A DNA stretch of 64,000 bases from Plutella xylostella. Taxonomy: Eukaryota > Arthropoda > Insecta > Lepidoptera > Plutellidae. Under the pieces are notes generated by a model. The model did not search any database and was not told the DNA's origin. It was given only the letters and a program-made list of their open reading frames with translations. The stretch spans positions 2,988,501-3,052,500 of the forward strand of contig NC_063986.1 in assembly GCF_932276165.1 (NCBI RefSeq), given 5' to 3'. Position numbers and translations under genes: made by a program. Shown piece by piece: positions 23,826 to 34,228 of the stretch (position 1 is its first letter; each line of letters opens with the position of its first letter).

Positions 23826-26800
23826 AGATTGTTTGCTCATTTATCATAAAAATATCGTCGCAGCATAATCGCAGTTTTTCATTTATTTCTTATAATTCTA
23901 AGAGAGCTTTTTATTACGTATCTACATTTACTTGAATTCTTGTTTTCAGGATATCTGATAAAGAGACCAAGATATCCATCTTACAGCCAGACCGTCTTAA
24001 TACGATAAATGGAACGGCTCGAATAAACTCAACAAGTTAAATGACTTGGACTCAATAAAATCGTCCCCTTCTAGATAGTTGCACCAATATTCTATTAACT
24101 CCGCACTTTACGTGTTGGATTAGATTGAACTATCTTTATTGAGATCAAAAGTTGCGACCTATTGTTGTTTAGGTATCGACCATTAATAAGTTACTCTATG
24201 GGTATCATGTCTACCGACCTAACCTAATTAGAGGTTATTTAATTTAATACATAAGTACATGACTACTTTTTATGCATTTGGAAATTTGAAAAATACTGAC
24301 CACCGGCGGTTTGAATCGCTGCCGGGACTTTCAGGATTGAAAACAAAATATTTATATTTCTGTAAGTAGGAAAAAATGTTAATATTAAACTTGTAGATCT
24401 TGCAAAAAGTAAAGCACGTATTCAACATAAAAGCACAAAAATATTATAGGACGTTAAAGAATATCGTAAAAGCTTCTCGGTATTGTTTTATTCATGTTTC
24501 AAAGCCGCCTTTTAACATACAGCTTTTTTGGTTCATTTTGAAATGCAAAATTCTCTTAGATTTTATTTCAGCTTACTTTTTCAATATCTTCTAGACCATT
24601 ACATTGAAAGCTGCGAAACAACCATTAGCAAGTACCTAAGTAAAAAACAATATGCTTTCAACAACTTGTTCTATTTTAATCTCGATTCTTGTACAGAAGT
24701 TGTGCCAAATGCATTTTTAATTCAACATTTATTCAAATTCAAAACGCGTTGTCCGCTAGAGTTGCCAACCGCTTCATAACACAATATTATATCCTGAAAG
24801 AATATTTTCAGCAATCTCGGTAAGTCTCAACTTTCATGAGATGCTCTGTAATTTGGAGCACAATCTTCGTGCTGGATACTGGCCAGGGGATAAAAGGCGC
24901 ATTGCAGACAGGAACATCAATATTTTTTTAATCATATCACATCATCCGGATTTTTGTTTGCGGTATTAGGTGGCCGTCTGTAGAAAGTTACGATGGTAAA
25001 AGCTTTTTAATAGACTTATACTTTGATGAGGTAATAAGGATTATAGTATACCTATTCCATGAACTGAACGCTATAGGTCGCAGTGCTGTATAGAGATATG
25101 ATTTTAACAAGATACTTCTCGCTATGGCTAAGATTAAAGTTTATTTTAGTTTAATAATTATGTACTTATAAGAATAGGGAACAAACACACGACACAATCG
25201 ACAATGGTATGTATACAACGTGTTTAAAAAAAAATAATTTAATTCTGTCTCTGTAGGTAGTGTCGGGGAAGGGAAGACTTAGGACTTTTCATGTGGCAAA
25301 GATATCCTTTTATTCGGAGTCAGAAGATGTCTTCGTTGATATCTCGAGGTAATGTGGACGACAGTATCCCGGGAAAGTTATTGTTAAATAAATATATTAC
25401 TGCGATATTATATTCAGCGTAAATACTTAAAAACCATCCTTAAATTTACAAATGCACATAAAACCCGCGGGTGGTCAAATCAAATTATATAAAATTTACT
25501 TCACAGTCTGACCACTTAAAAAACGATCAGCGGTTTTATACACGCGCAGATTCCATGATCATGATCCGATGAATTTCGCTGTCGTAAAATCTTGTCACAT
25601 CTCAGTACTTTACATCCGGTCAGAGGTCGTCAGGATATCATCTTGTATATTGCGTGGGCGTGTTTTTACTGCACAGTTAACCGACTCCAGTAAAATAAAG
25701 TCCGGCAAATGCCCTGCCGAGTCAGGAGTCTTTGTATCTCTCCGAAGCTAGGACCCTTCTTTATTGATACTTGGCTTGAACTGTTTATTTTTATTAAGTG
25801 CCACAAAAGCAGATGTCTATTGTGTTCGCTATTTTGTTGCAAGTGATGGCTGGAACGTAAAGATTTCATGTTATTGTCGGCGGTTAAATGGACACGTTGT
25901 TTCAATCGCAGAGCAAACATGCAGTCGGTATTTTTTTTACTTGTCTTCTACGTTTCATGCTTATAGAATTTATATTTCTTTTCAACGATAGGTTACTTGC
26001 TGATTATTTTAAAAACTTCACTTAAGTACTTATGTCTACAGCTGAAAAGAGACTAAGTAGCTATCTAGTAAAATACCTACATAATTATTATTATTTTTGC
26101 AAAACACAAATTAATCAAATGCAATCAATTAAATGCATGTGAGTTACTGAAAATTCTCGTTTTAATTTTTTTTTCGTTTTCTTCCGTTGATGTAACTTTC
26201 CTAAATGTAACTAACAGCTTATTGAAATAACGACCTCACAAACTGCATAACTGGATTAGTTAACGTCAAGTAATTTAATTTTGACCGAGAATAGTTGGGA
26301 GTCATTAATTTTGTCACTTGTAGATTTGAGGGGACAAAACTGCGGGTTACGACTTCAACTAGATGTTATCCATTTTCATTATTATTTTTGAAGTTTTTGA
26401 CTGGATATGGGTAGGTAATATGTAAGGTTATTTATGCTTTTGGCTATTAAGATTTACGTTATAATTATTATAATTTGTATTAATTTCAAAATGTAAAGAA
26501 AAACAGATGGGTACAAATTGACATACTGAATATTTACCATCAAAAGAGGTTTATTAAAAAAGCAAGTAAAAGAAAATTAAAGTCCTCATCAAGATTCCGC
26601 AAAATATAACGTTTACGTGATAAATTGATTAACATGTCATGTTACATTACAAAATAACAATTAGTCATTACATTTAGGGTTGCCACTGGTCACTTTTTGC
26701 GAACTGTATACCTAATTTAACTTAAAGTCGTAGGTTAAAGTCTCAAAGGTTAAGATGAAGATAAAAATATCGCTACAGGCAATAATAGTGATGGTAGACA

Positions 26801-26906
26801 GACACCTATACAAAACTGGTGTAAGTATAGGTAGTAACTTCCTCACAAGACTAAGCCGTAGCGATGACGTTAAAAAAACTTATCCTAGGCCAAAAAATCC
26901 CATGGT
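23826..26906. other. No gene seen
   Basis: About 3 kb of AT-rich DNA with scattered short ORFs that resemble no known protein and no obvious repeat ends. Confidence 0.5.
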
Positions 26907-26997
26907 CAGGGCCGGTTTCCACCAAAGCGGAGATCAGATATGTTTTCCACATCTCCTCTCCTTTCCACTTTTGTGGAAACCGTGCCTTAAACAGGGT
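26907..26997. mobile_element. Short TIR MITE
   Basis: Left end GGCCGGTTTCCACCAAAGCG and right end (inverted) GGCACGGTTTCCACAAAAGTG enclose about 50 bases. I could not settle a target duplication. Confidence 0.45.
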
Positions 26998-27339
26998 AAA
27001 CAACAAAAAAAAAGTGTTTGATTATAATGACACTTACGATCAGTTTATGATGTATTCTGACAGGTGAAGGCAACCCTACAACGACACGAATGCAGACATA
27101 ACAGAGAACAATGGCTGTATTACATGTGGGCGGGTGCGAGTGTGAATGATGTTAATTGCTGCACCCATGCGGGTAGGCGCATCATGGGTGCCGTACTCGG
27201 GAGGTGTGTTACTGTCTGGGCCTCGGGGTTTGAACCTAGTTAAATAAATAGATAGAATACAAATTCAAATTTACATGAAAACAAAAAATAATAATAAAAT
27301 TAATAATTATGTTGTTAGTTGATTAGGGTTACTAACACG

Positions 27340-27722
27340 CAAATTATTATGCTTGGACAGAGCAAACTTACGTGTCGTGATAAGTACCATAACAGGCCAC
27401 TGCCGGTTAAATAAACACCTATATCGCATGAAAATCTCCACCACTCCTCTTTGCAGAAGTTGCATGGAGGAAGATGAAACAGCTTCCCATGTCTTGTTAC
27501 ATTGCAAAGGCGTGGAGACACTACGATCAAAAATCCTCGGATCTCCGGGGTCCCTCCGGGAAGTCATGAGCAACCTAGGTCGTACTGGCTTTCTGGCGTG
27601 AGCTTGGGTGGCTTAATAGCTAGTCACCCCATAGGTATTTCACGCATAATGGCCCACCTTGGAGGCTAAATGCGGAAAATCAGCTCGCCATGATAGATAG
27701 ATAGATAGATAGGGTAAAAAAG
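27340..27722 (+). mobile_element. 5'-truncated LINE 3' end with (GATA)n tail
   Basis: A short plus-strand reading frame (27353-27598) ends with a Cys-His motif CRSCMEEDETASHVLLHC, the C-x2-C-x8-H-x4-C knuckle found at the C-terminus of R1/Jockey-type LINE ORF2 proteins after the RNase H region. The 3' UTR runs to a (GATA)n repeat at 27697-27720. Nothing upstream of the final ~80 residues is present. Confidence 0.7.
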
Positions 27723-28675
27723 GCGGCCTTATGACTAAAAGCGGCCTCTAGTTACGTTATTAAAATACTGCGAAGACTCACAGCAAACAAATGTAAAGTA
27801 ATGTGGTCGGCCAGTGGGCCGTAGTGAGAGCTACTTCCATACAAATTGTACCTAGTTTCCTATAATAATTATGGTTATTCCAAAACGACTATAGTCGGTA
27901 TAAAATTACGTTTTTGTTATTTCGTTTAGTTTTAGTCTTGTAGATTGAGCTATGTACTAGGTATATTATTCAGTATACTTATAATATGTTTGATCCACTA
28001 GGTACAGGACATTGTATGTATTTTATTACAGTTATGTCATTAAACTTAAGGGTAAGGAAAGAATATTATTGAAAGGGTCGGATATTAAATCCATACCGGA
28101 AGGATCAATGTTTTAATGAAGTGTAAAATTTGGGTTCAATCATAAATCCTAATCGGTCCATAGTCAAAAGGAATTTTGCAGTTTATGACACTCTATTTGA
28201 ATGATGAGTTTTTCGCGTTTAAGTATTAATTGTTACTTAATTCTGTGTGAATTAAAATTTCGATTAGTTACTGGGGCAAAAAATATATTATAAAATTATT
28301 TTATGTCTGGCAAAAGTGGCTGAGGCAAAAAATATACAACAAAGGTATTATATCTTTGGCAAAATCTGCAAAATAAAACTTTCAAAGCTGCAAATACATC
28401 GCTCACTGCAATTTCTGGCTGCCAAACCCAACTGTTCCTGCTGTTTATTGCTATTTTCGTTACTCCAGATTGGAGCTACACTATGTATAGTTAATGAGGT
28501 CGGCCAAAACTAGCCAAAATAACGCTACCCAATTTCAGTTTAAAACAAAACAAGTAGGCAGACGGTGGACAATCATCAAATATTTACTGTTTGCAACGGC
28601 AAAAGAGTTATTTTTGAAAATTAGCCCTTAAATTAATACTTAAAAAGGTTTTATTTCGTAGCAGTTTTTTATATA

Positions 28676-28911
28676 ACCTCACATGCAAAGAAACAGTTCC
28701 ACTTACAAAATGCAGACAGCAAATGGCCCTAATTTTCTTAAACATTGAATAGGAATTTTCTACAAAATATTTACGTATTTAGTTGGTAATATTCTCATGC
28801 GCCGTAAAATGTACTTAAACATTGCAGAAGGCGTCATCAACTTAGCTTTTTCCGTTTAGAAGTAATGTGGTAATTTTCACAATGGAAATTTTTCATTGCC
28901 CGTGAGTGTAA
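28676..28911 (+). mobile_element. Small TIR MITE, near full length
   Basis: The right end, read inverted, is CACTCACGGGCAATGAAAAA. The left end is degenerate (CTCACATGCAAAGAAACAG) but continues with TTCCACTTACAAAATGCAG. About 236 bp and non-coding. Related pieces occur at 22535, 23211 and 57629. Confidence 0.6.
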
Positions 28912-29429
28912 TATGTTTGGTAACCCTAAATTTAATTTGATACCTTAGAATAGAACAACAAACAATCAATAGGGAGCCTATATTGAAAAGAAAAAACAGT
29001 TTCTTAAAGATAGAAATCTAATATTTTTTGGGCTCGCCACTTTTAATGGGTAGGTAAGAACATTAATGTCCCTTTTGCTAAATAATGCAGTGGCACCATT
29101 AGTGAGGGGGTAAATAAAAACAGAGAGCTAGTACCAGAACTAAAACGCGGTAACGCACCTTGGGGACTCTATGGTTGGGGGTGGTGTGGTATGATATAGC
29201 GTTGTAATTTTTTGTCATTGTTATAGTATAGATTGATTTTAATATTTAGGTAGGTAATTAAGTACAGGTAGTTACTCTTTATAAAAATCATCTTTAGCGA
29301 ATAGAATATCAATATCCTAATCTTTTCATACTCTACAGGCCGCTTTGTCTTTTATTTTTTGAAAGATAATCGGTCCAGCACGGTATTGTAAGTAGGTAGC
29401 AACCCAACTAAGAAATAATTCACTACATT

Positions 29430-29485
29430 TTTTTGTTATTTATTTATTTATTTCACTCTTTATTGTACAAATATTACCTACGTAA
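29430..29485 (-). repeat. LINE 3' tail remnant, (TAAA)n on minus strand
   Basis: On the minus strand this reads TTGTACAATAAAGAGTGAAA followed by (TAAA)n and an A-run, the form of a LINE 3' terminus. It lies just upstream of the CR1-like element and is a separate insertion. Confidence 0.4.
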
Positions 29486-29766
29486 AAGTACAAAGGATGG
29501 ACTAAAAGTAAAAACAATATTTAGAGTTACCTACGTTACTAGGCCCCTATAAAAAAGCATATAATTTTTTTTTTTTTGCGGGTAGGTGTGAAATAATACA
29601 CATCTATAAATTTACTGTGATATTTATATAATTAAAATAAATATAAACAAACAATAAAAACAAAATAATTTATGATAGTTTGCAAGCTATAATAATAAAG
29701 TACCTGCTGGCATAATAATTTCCTCTCCTGGACAACTATTACATTGACACTGAAATTGTTGACATT

Positions 29767-30516
29767 ATGGACTCAATCAAGAAGTCTATGGAGGAGTTGA
29801 AGGACCTTTTCAATGTCCAGATGTCGGCCTTTCATGACGAGGTTCTACAGAAGAGTCCACAAACTCCCACTATTACTGGACTGGCTGCACAATTTACATC
29901 ATTCCGGACATTCATGATGTCAGCACTGGGCAGTCTGCAGCAACAAGTTGACATGTTGGCACGAGCTTCAGATGAGCAGGAGACCCGCACTCGACGAAAG
30001 ACGCTCCTCCTCCATGGCGTCAAAGAAGCAGCGAAGGAGAACACCACAGCTGTGGTTCTTAGAGTTGTCGGTGAGCATCTGGGTGACCCTGAGTTGCTGT
30101 CTGAGGATGATGTAAGGCAATGTCACAGGATGGGGCGTCACAGCTCGGAGAAGCCTAGACCAATCCTCCTGAAGCTGAGGGATGTGCCGTCCAGAAACAG
30201 CCTCTGGTTTGCCAAGACCAAGCTGAAAGGCACGGGGGTGACGATGTCGGAGTTTCTGACGAAGCCCCGGCACGACACTTTCCTGGCGGCGCGGGAGCGA
30301 GTCGGCGTGTCGCGGTGCTGGACCAGGGACGGGAGCATCTTCGTTCTCGACCCGGAGGGCAAGCGTCATCGTGTTGTGACCATTTCTGAGCTGAACGCCG
30401 TGTGTCCATTGACGTCTAAGGCCCAGGAGAACACCAAGCCTTCAACAGCCTCCAAACAGGTCACTGCAAAGGCTACGGCATCTCGGGAACGAAGAGTGAC
30501 CAAAAAGGCATCGTAA
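29767..30516 (+). CDS. LINE ORF1 protein, 249 aa
   Basis: ORF1 proteins of LINEs coat the element RNA and act as chaperones in the ribonucleoprotein. Residues 1-80 are predicted to be helical with a coiled-coil look (MEELKDLFNVQMSAFHDEV, then SLQQQVDMLARASDEQE). From about 80 to 210 comes an RNA-binding-like fold with RKTLLLHGVKE, DDVRQCHRMGRH and RPILLKLRDV, resembling the L1 ORF1/Tnp_22 type. There is no zinc knuckle. The C-terminus is basic and Ser/Thr/Ala-rich. A 384-base gap separates it from ORF2, so ORF2 must be translated by reinitiation or another internal route. Confidence 0.75.
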   Translation: MDSIKKSMEELKDLFNVQMSAFHDEVLQKSPQTPTITGLAAQFTSFRTFMMSALGSLQQQVDMLARASDEQETRTRRKTLLLHGVKEAAKENTTAVVLRVVGEHLGDPELLSEDDVRQCHRMGRHSSEKPRPILLKLRDVPSRNSLWFAKTKLKGTGVTMSEFLTKPRHDTFLAARERVGVSRCWTRDGSIFVLDPEGKRHRVVTISELNAVCPLTSKAQENTKPSTASKQVTAKATASRERRVTKKAS

Positions 30517-30900
30517 TGGGATCCATTTAGTGTTTGTTTGAATGATACCCATTATTTTTCTTAATATTTTCTTGTTGCAGTCATTCGTAATTTTTTGTTT
30601 TCAATATTTGTGCCATAGAGTAACTTTTTTCGTATGTGTCATGTTATGTGTCAAATTCTGCCAGTGTCTTCTTGTTTGTAGTTCGGTTCACAGATCAAAA
30701 TTATTATTTATTTCTCAGAACAATAATTTAAAGGTTTTGTTTGGCTGTGTTCCAATTTTAATTTGTTTTCTTATAGCTGGCGGGTACCTTTTATGCAGGT
30801 AGCAGACTAGATTAGGTTTAAAAGTTATAAATAGATAATTATCTTATTTATTTATATTATTATTACTATATTATTATATTTATTTTTATAACATACAACA

Positions 30901-33900
30901 ATGCTTGATAATTGTGACGACAGTGATGGCAGTTATGTTTCATGTGCTTCTTCAGACGAACTAAATAGTAGTAACTGCAGCTTTAAAAGTATTCCGTGCT
31001 TGTCAGATACTTTAGTGTCAAATTTCTCGAGTGTTCAGAAAAACTTTAACGTAGTTCATATCAACGCACAAAGCATTCCGTCTCATTTTTCAGATATGCT
31101 GGCAACTTTTGATGTTAAACGTCTCCGCGGCCTTCATGCCATTCTTATATCCGAATCTTGGCTCAAACCTTGTCACTCTTCGTCATTATACTGTTTACCA
31201 GGTTTTCAGCTTATACGTAATGACCGCACTACTGGTGGTGGCGGTGGGGTGGCCATATACCTTCGCACAAATATTCCATACTCCGTAATAAGTATGTCCA
31301 CCCAGCCAACCCCACAGAATGCAGGAGAACATCTATTTCTTGAGGTAACTCTATCACACACAAAAATCCTTCTTGGTGTCTTCTACTGTCATTCGTCAAA
31401 GGTCAATTATTTTAGCTCTTTTGAGAAACTCCTTGAAGATTTTACACCCAACTACCCTCACACAGTGCTCATGGGGGACTTCAACACTTGTATGTTAAAA
31501 CAGGATTGTCGGTCTTCTTTATTGGAATCTATAACCAAATCTAGCAATATTAATATCCTTCCTCTTAATCCTACACATCATTTTCCAAATTGTAACCCAT
31601 CTCTTCTCGATCTCATATTAGTATCTTCCTCTATTCACGTTGCTAAACACGGCCAATGTACTGCCGATGCCTTCTCGTATCACGATCTCATATATTTATC
31701 CTATAAAATTCGACCCCCAAAAGCGAAGCCGAGAATTCTTCTTCAGCGAAATTTTAGTCGTATGGACGTAGATAAGTTGCGTGCAGATGCATTGAAAGTA
31801 GACTGGTCATCGATCCTTACAACGAACTCTGTAGACGAGCAGCTTGCTAAGTTCAACGAACTTCTTGTTGAACTTTACGACAAACATGCTCCAGTTCGTG
31901 AAGTGAAGATGAAGCACTTACCAGCTCCTTGGTTGACGGATGATATCAGGGTTCTTATGCATAGCAAAAATGTTGCCAAGTACAGGTATAAGTGCCGACC
32001 CACGGATACCAATAAGGAGAAGTATCACACTGCAAGGAATCGCTGCAACAAGGCGTGTAGAAATGCTCAAAGACGCCATATTCACGAATCAATTGAGAAT
32101 GGAGATCCAGCTAGGGTCTGGAGATTTCTGAAGTCTTTAGGAGTTGGAAAACCACAGCCAAATTCTCTACCTAGTAATTTGAACATAGACTCTCTTAACC
32201 AACATTTTTCCTCTTCTTCAGCCCTCAGTGATGCTGTTAAAACTAAGACACTTAATCATCTATCCTCTTTACCAACTCCTGACTTTCCTTCTTTTCATTT
32301 TAGCCAATTCAGTGAATGTGATGTTGAGAAAACTATTATTTCTATTACCTCCAACGCAGTTGGTAGCGACTGTGTTAGTCGAAAGATGGTCCTCCCTATC
32401 ATTGATGTCATCATCCCTATCATGACCCACATCTTGAACTCCTCTATCACAGCACAAGTTTTTCCCGCAGCGTGGAAAGATGCTCAAATAACTCCTCTTC
32501 CCAAAAAATCCCAACCTTCTTCCTTTTCAGACTATCGTCCTATTTCTATTTTACCATTCCTCTCCAAAGTTCTCGAACGTTTAGTTCATAATCAACTAAG
32601 TTCCTTCCTCTCCCGAAATAATCTCCTTAATCCCTATCAATCTGGTTTTCGTCCTGGCCACAGTACGGTTACGGCCTTGATAAAAATTACTGATGACATC
32701 CGTTGGGGCATGGAAAAAGGTGAGCTTACTGTATTGGCACTGCTTGATTTCAGTAACGCCTTTAACACAGTCGACTTTGAAATACTGCTAGGAATTTTGA
32801 GTTCGCTCAACATATCTCCAGGAGCTGTTGGCTGGTTTCATAGTTATTTGTATGGGCGCCGACAGCGGATTCGTGTAGAGGATTCCTTTTCTACGTGGTG
32901 TAACTCTTCTGCCGGCGTTCCACAAGGTGGCGTTTTATCTCCTTTACTTTTCGCTGTCTTCATAAACAGCATTTCTCATAAATTTTCTTCTTTCTACCAC
33001 TTGTATGCAGACGATCTCCAAATATATATGCAGTCAACACCGATAGATCTTCCTGATGCGATTTCAAGTGTCAACTCCGATTTGAATAGCATATCGGTGT
33101 GGTGCAAATCCTACGGATTGAAAATTAATCCAACCAAAACACAGGTTGCAGTACTAGGCAGCCCCAGATTGAAGTCGAGAGTTGACTGGCCCCAGATACC
33201 TCCGATATCCTTTGATGGCAACATTATTCCATTCAGCAATGTTGTAAAGAACCTTGGTATCTACATCGACAGCAACCTAACTTGGGCTCCGCAAATGGCT
33301 GCATTGAGCCGAAAGATATTTGCGTCTGCTTCTTCATTAAGGCGTCTGCGCAATTTTCTACCAACATCTACTAAGGTTTCGCTTGTTGAAACCCTTCTTC
33401 TTCCTCTACTCGACTACGCTGACGCCAGCTATCCGGATCTCACTGAGGAGCAATTAAACAAACTTGAGCGCCTTCAAAACTTCTGTATACGAATAATTTT
33501 CGGCTTACGAAAATTTGACCATATTTCAGAATACCGCACTAAACTCAAGTGGCTCCCGATTCGCCTCCGACGGAATGCACATATTCTTTCTCTCTTGTAC
33601 TCAATACTTTTCAACCCATGTGCACCAAACTACTTAAAGGAACGGTTTGAATTTCGTTTGAATGCGCAGGGAAGGCCTATGCGTTCATCTCAGCAACTTC
33701 TACTGGAATATCCTGCGCATTCGACCAAATTTTATACCGACTCTTTTACGGTTCAAGCAATTAAGCTGTGGAACTCTCTGCCTCTAAGTATCCGTAGCTC
33801 TAAATCACTGCAGGTTTTTAAAAGTTCTGTTAAAAACATTATCTGTCTCAATAGTTACTTACCTACTTTCGAGATGTTGTATGAATATAGGTATTTATTG

Positions 33901-33954
33901 TATATATATATAGGATGTATGTATGTTTGTATGTATGTAAATAATGGTATGTAG
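30901..33954 (+). CDS. LINE ORF2: endonuclease-reverse transcriptase, 1017 aa, intact
   Basis: An apurinic-type endonuclease fills residues 49-270: VVHINAQSIP (N55), LISESWLK, GVFYCHS, MGDFNT, LLDLIL and SYHDLIYLSY where SDH is usual. A linker follows, then the reverse transcriptase with DYRPISILPFLSKVLERL, QSGFRPGHST, ALLDFSNAFNTVD (catalytic D616), AGVPQGGVLSPLLF and YADD at 702-705. The thumb is KNLGIYID. The C-terminal domain ends in FTVQAIKLWNSLPLSIRSS, typical of CR1 and L2 groups. No RNase H domain. All catalytic positions I can check are present apart from the SDH-to-SYH reading, which could be a clade trait. Confidence 0.9.
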   Translation: MLDNCDDSDGSYVSCASSDELNSSNCSFKSIPCLSDTLVSNFSSVQKNFNVVHINAQSIPSHFSDMLATFDVKRLRGLHAILISESWLKPCHSSSLYCLPGFQLIRNDRTTGGGGGVAIYLRTNIPYSVISMSTQPTPQNAGEHLFLEVTLSHTKILLGVFYCHSSKVNYFSSFEKLLEDFTPNYPHTVLMGDFNTCMLKQDCRSSLLESITKSSNINILPLNPTHHFPNCNPSLLDLILVSSSIHVAKHGQCTADAFSYHDLIYLSYKIRPPKAKPRILLQRNFSRMDVDKLRADALKVDWSSILTTNSVDEQLAKFNELLVELYDKHAPVREVKMKHLPAPWLTDDIRVLMHSKNVAKYRYKCRPTDTNKEKYHTARNRCNKACRNAQRRHIHESIENGDPARVWRFLKSLGVGKPQPNSLPSNLNIDSLNQHFSSSSALSDAVKTKTLNHLSSLPTPDFPSFHFSQFSECDVEKTIISITSNAVGSDCVSRKMVLPIIDVIIPIMTHILNSSITAQVFPAAWKDAQITPLPKKSQPSSFSDYRPISILPFLSKVLERLVHNQLSSFLSRNNLLNPYQSGFRPGHSTVTALIKITDDIRWGMEKGELTVLALLDFSNAFNTVDFEILLGILSSLNISPGAVGWFHSYLYGRRQRIRVEDSFSTWCNSSAGVPQGGVLSPLLFAVFINSISHKFSSFYHLYADDLQIYMQSTPIDLPDAISSVNSDLNSISVWCKSYGLKINPTKTQVAVLGSPRLKSRVDWPQIPPISFDGNIIPFSNVVKNLGIYIDSNLTWAPQMAALSRKIFASASSLRRLRNFLPTSTKVSLVETLLLPLLDYADASYPDLTEEQLNKLERLQNFCIRIIFGLRKFDHISEYRTKLKWLPIRLRRNAHILSLLYSILFNPCAPNYLKERFEFRLNAQGRPMRSSQQLLLEYPAHSTKFYTDSFTVQAIKLWNSLPLSIRSSKSLQVFKSSVKNIICLNSYLPTFEMLYEYRYLLYIYIGCMYVCMYVNNGM

Positions 33955-34196
33955 GTATATTAGTTAGAATATGTAACTTATAGTATTTATGTAGCTATAG
34001 TATGTATGGTTTATTTAGCTATATCATAAGTAGTTAGGTAGTAGGTACACCGCCCTCAAATTTTCTTTACTTTTATTTCTTTATGTTTAAGGTTACCTGT
34101 AAGAGATCGCTCTAAGTGATAAGGTCGCCTATTGTTCATTGTTCCTAGTTTATAAGTTCTCTTTTTTTATATTTTAATTTGTGGTGTTCAATAAAG

Positions 34197-34226
34197 ATAT
34201 ATTCTATTCTATTCTATTCTATTCTA
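34197..34226 (+). repeat. (ATTCT)n microsatellite, LINE 3' tail
   Basis: About six units of ATTCT directly follow CAATAAAGATAT. This is the 3' terminus of the CR1-like element and not an independent satellite. Confidence 0.8.
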
Positions 34227-34228
34227 TA

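Larger units (their letters stand above)
29690..34228 (+). mobile_element. CR1-like non-LTR retrotransposon with both ORFs open
   Basis: Two ORFs in the standard LINE order (ORF1 29767-30516, ORF2 30901-33954) are followed by a 3' UTR and a tail of (ATTCT)n at 34197-34226, preceded by AATAAAG. Pentamer or octamer tails based on ATTCT are characteristic of CR1-group elements. The 5' boundary is not defined by any repeat I can see; it must lie between about 29490 and 29766. Neither ORF contains a stop or a frameshift, which suggests a young insertion. Confidence 0.85.

Noticed and set aside
27697..27720. (GATA)n tract as a CRISPR or satellite array
   Set aside because: It is a simple 3' tail of the truncated LINE and has no spacers. 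CRISPR is not expected in this eukaryote.
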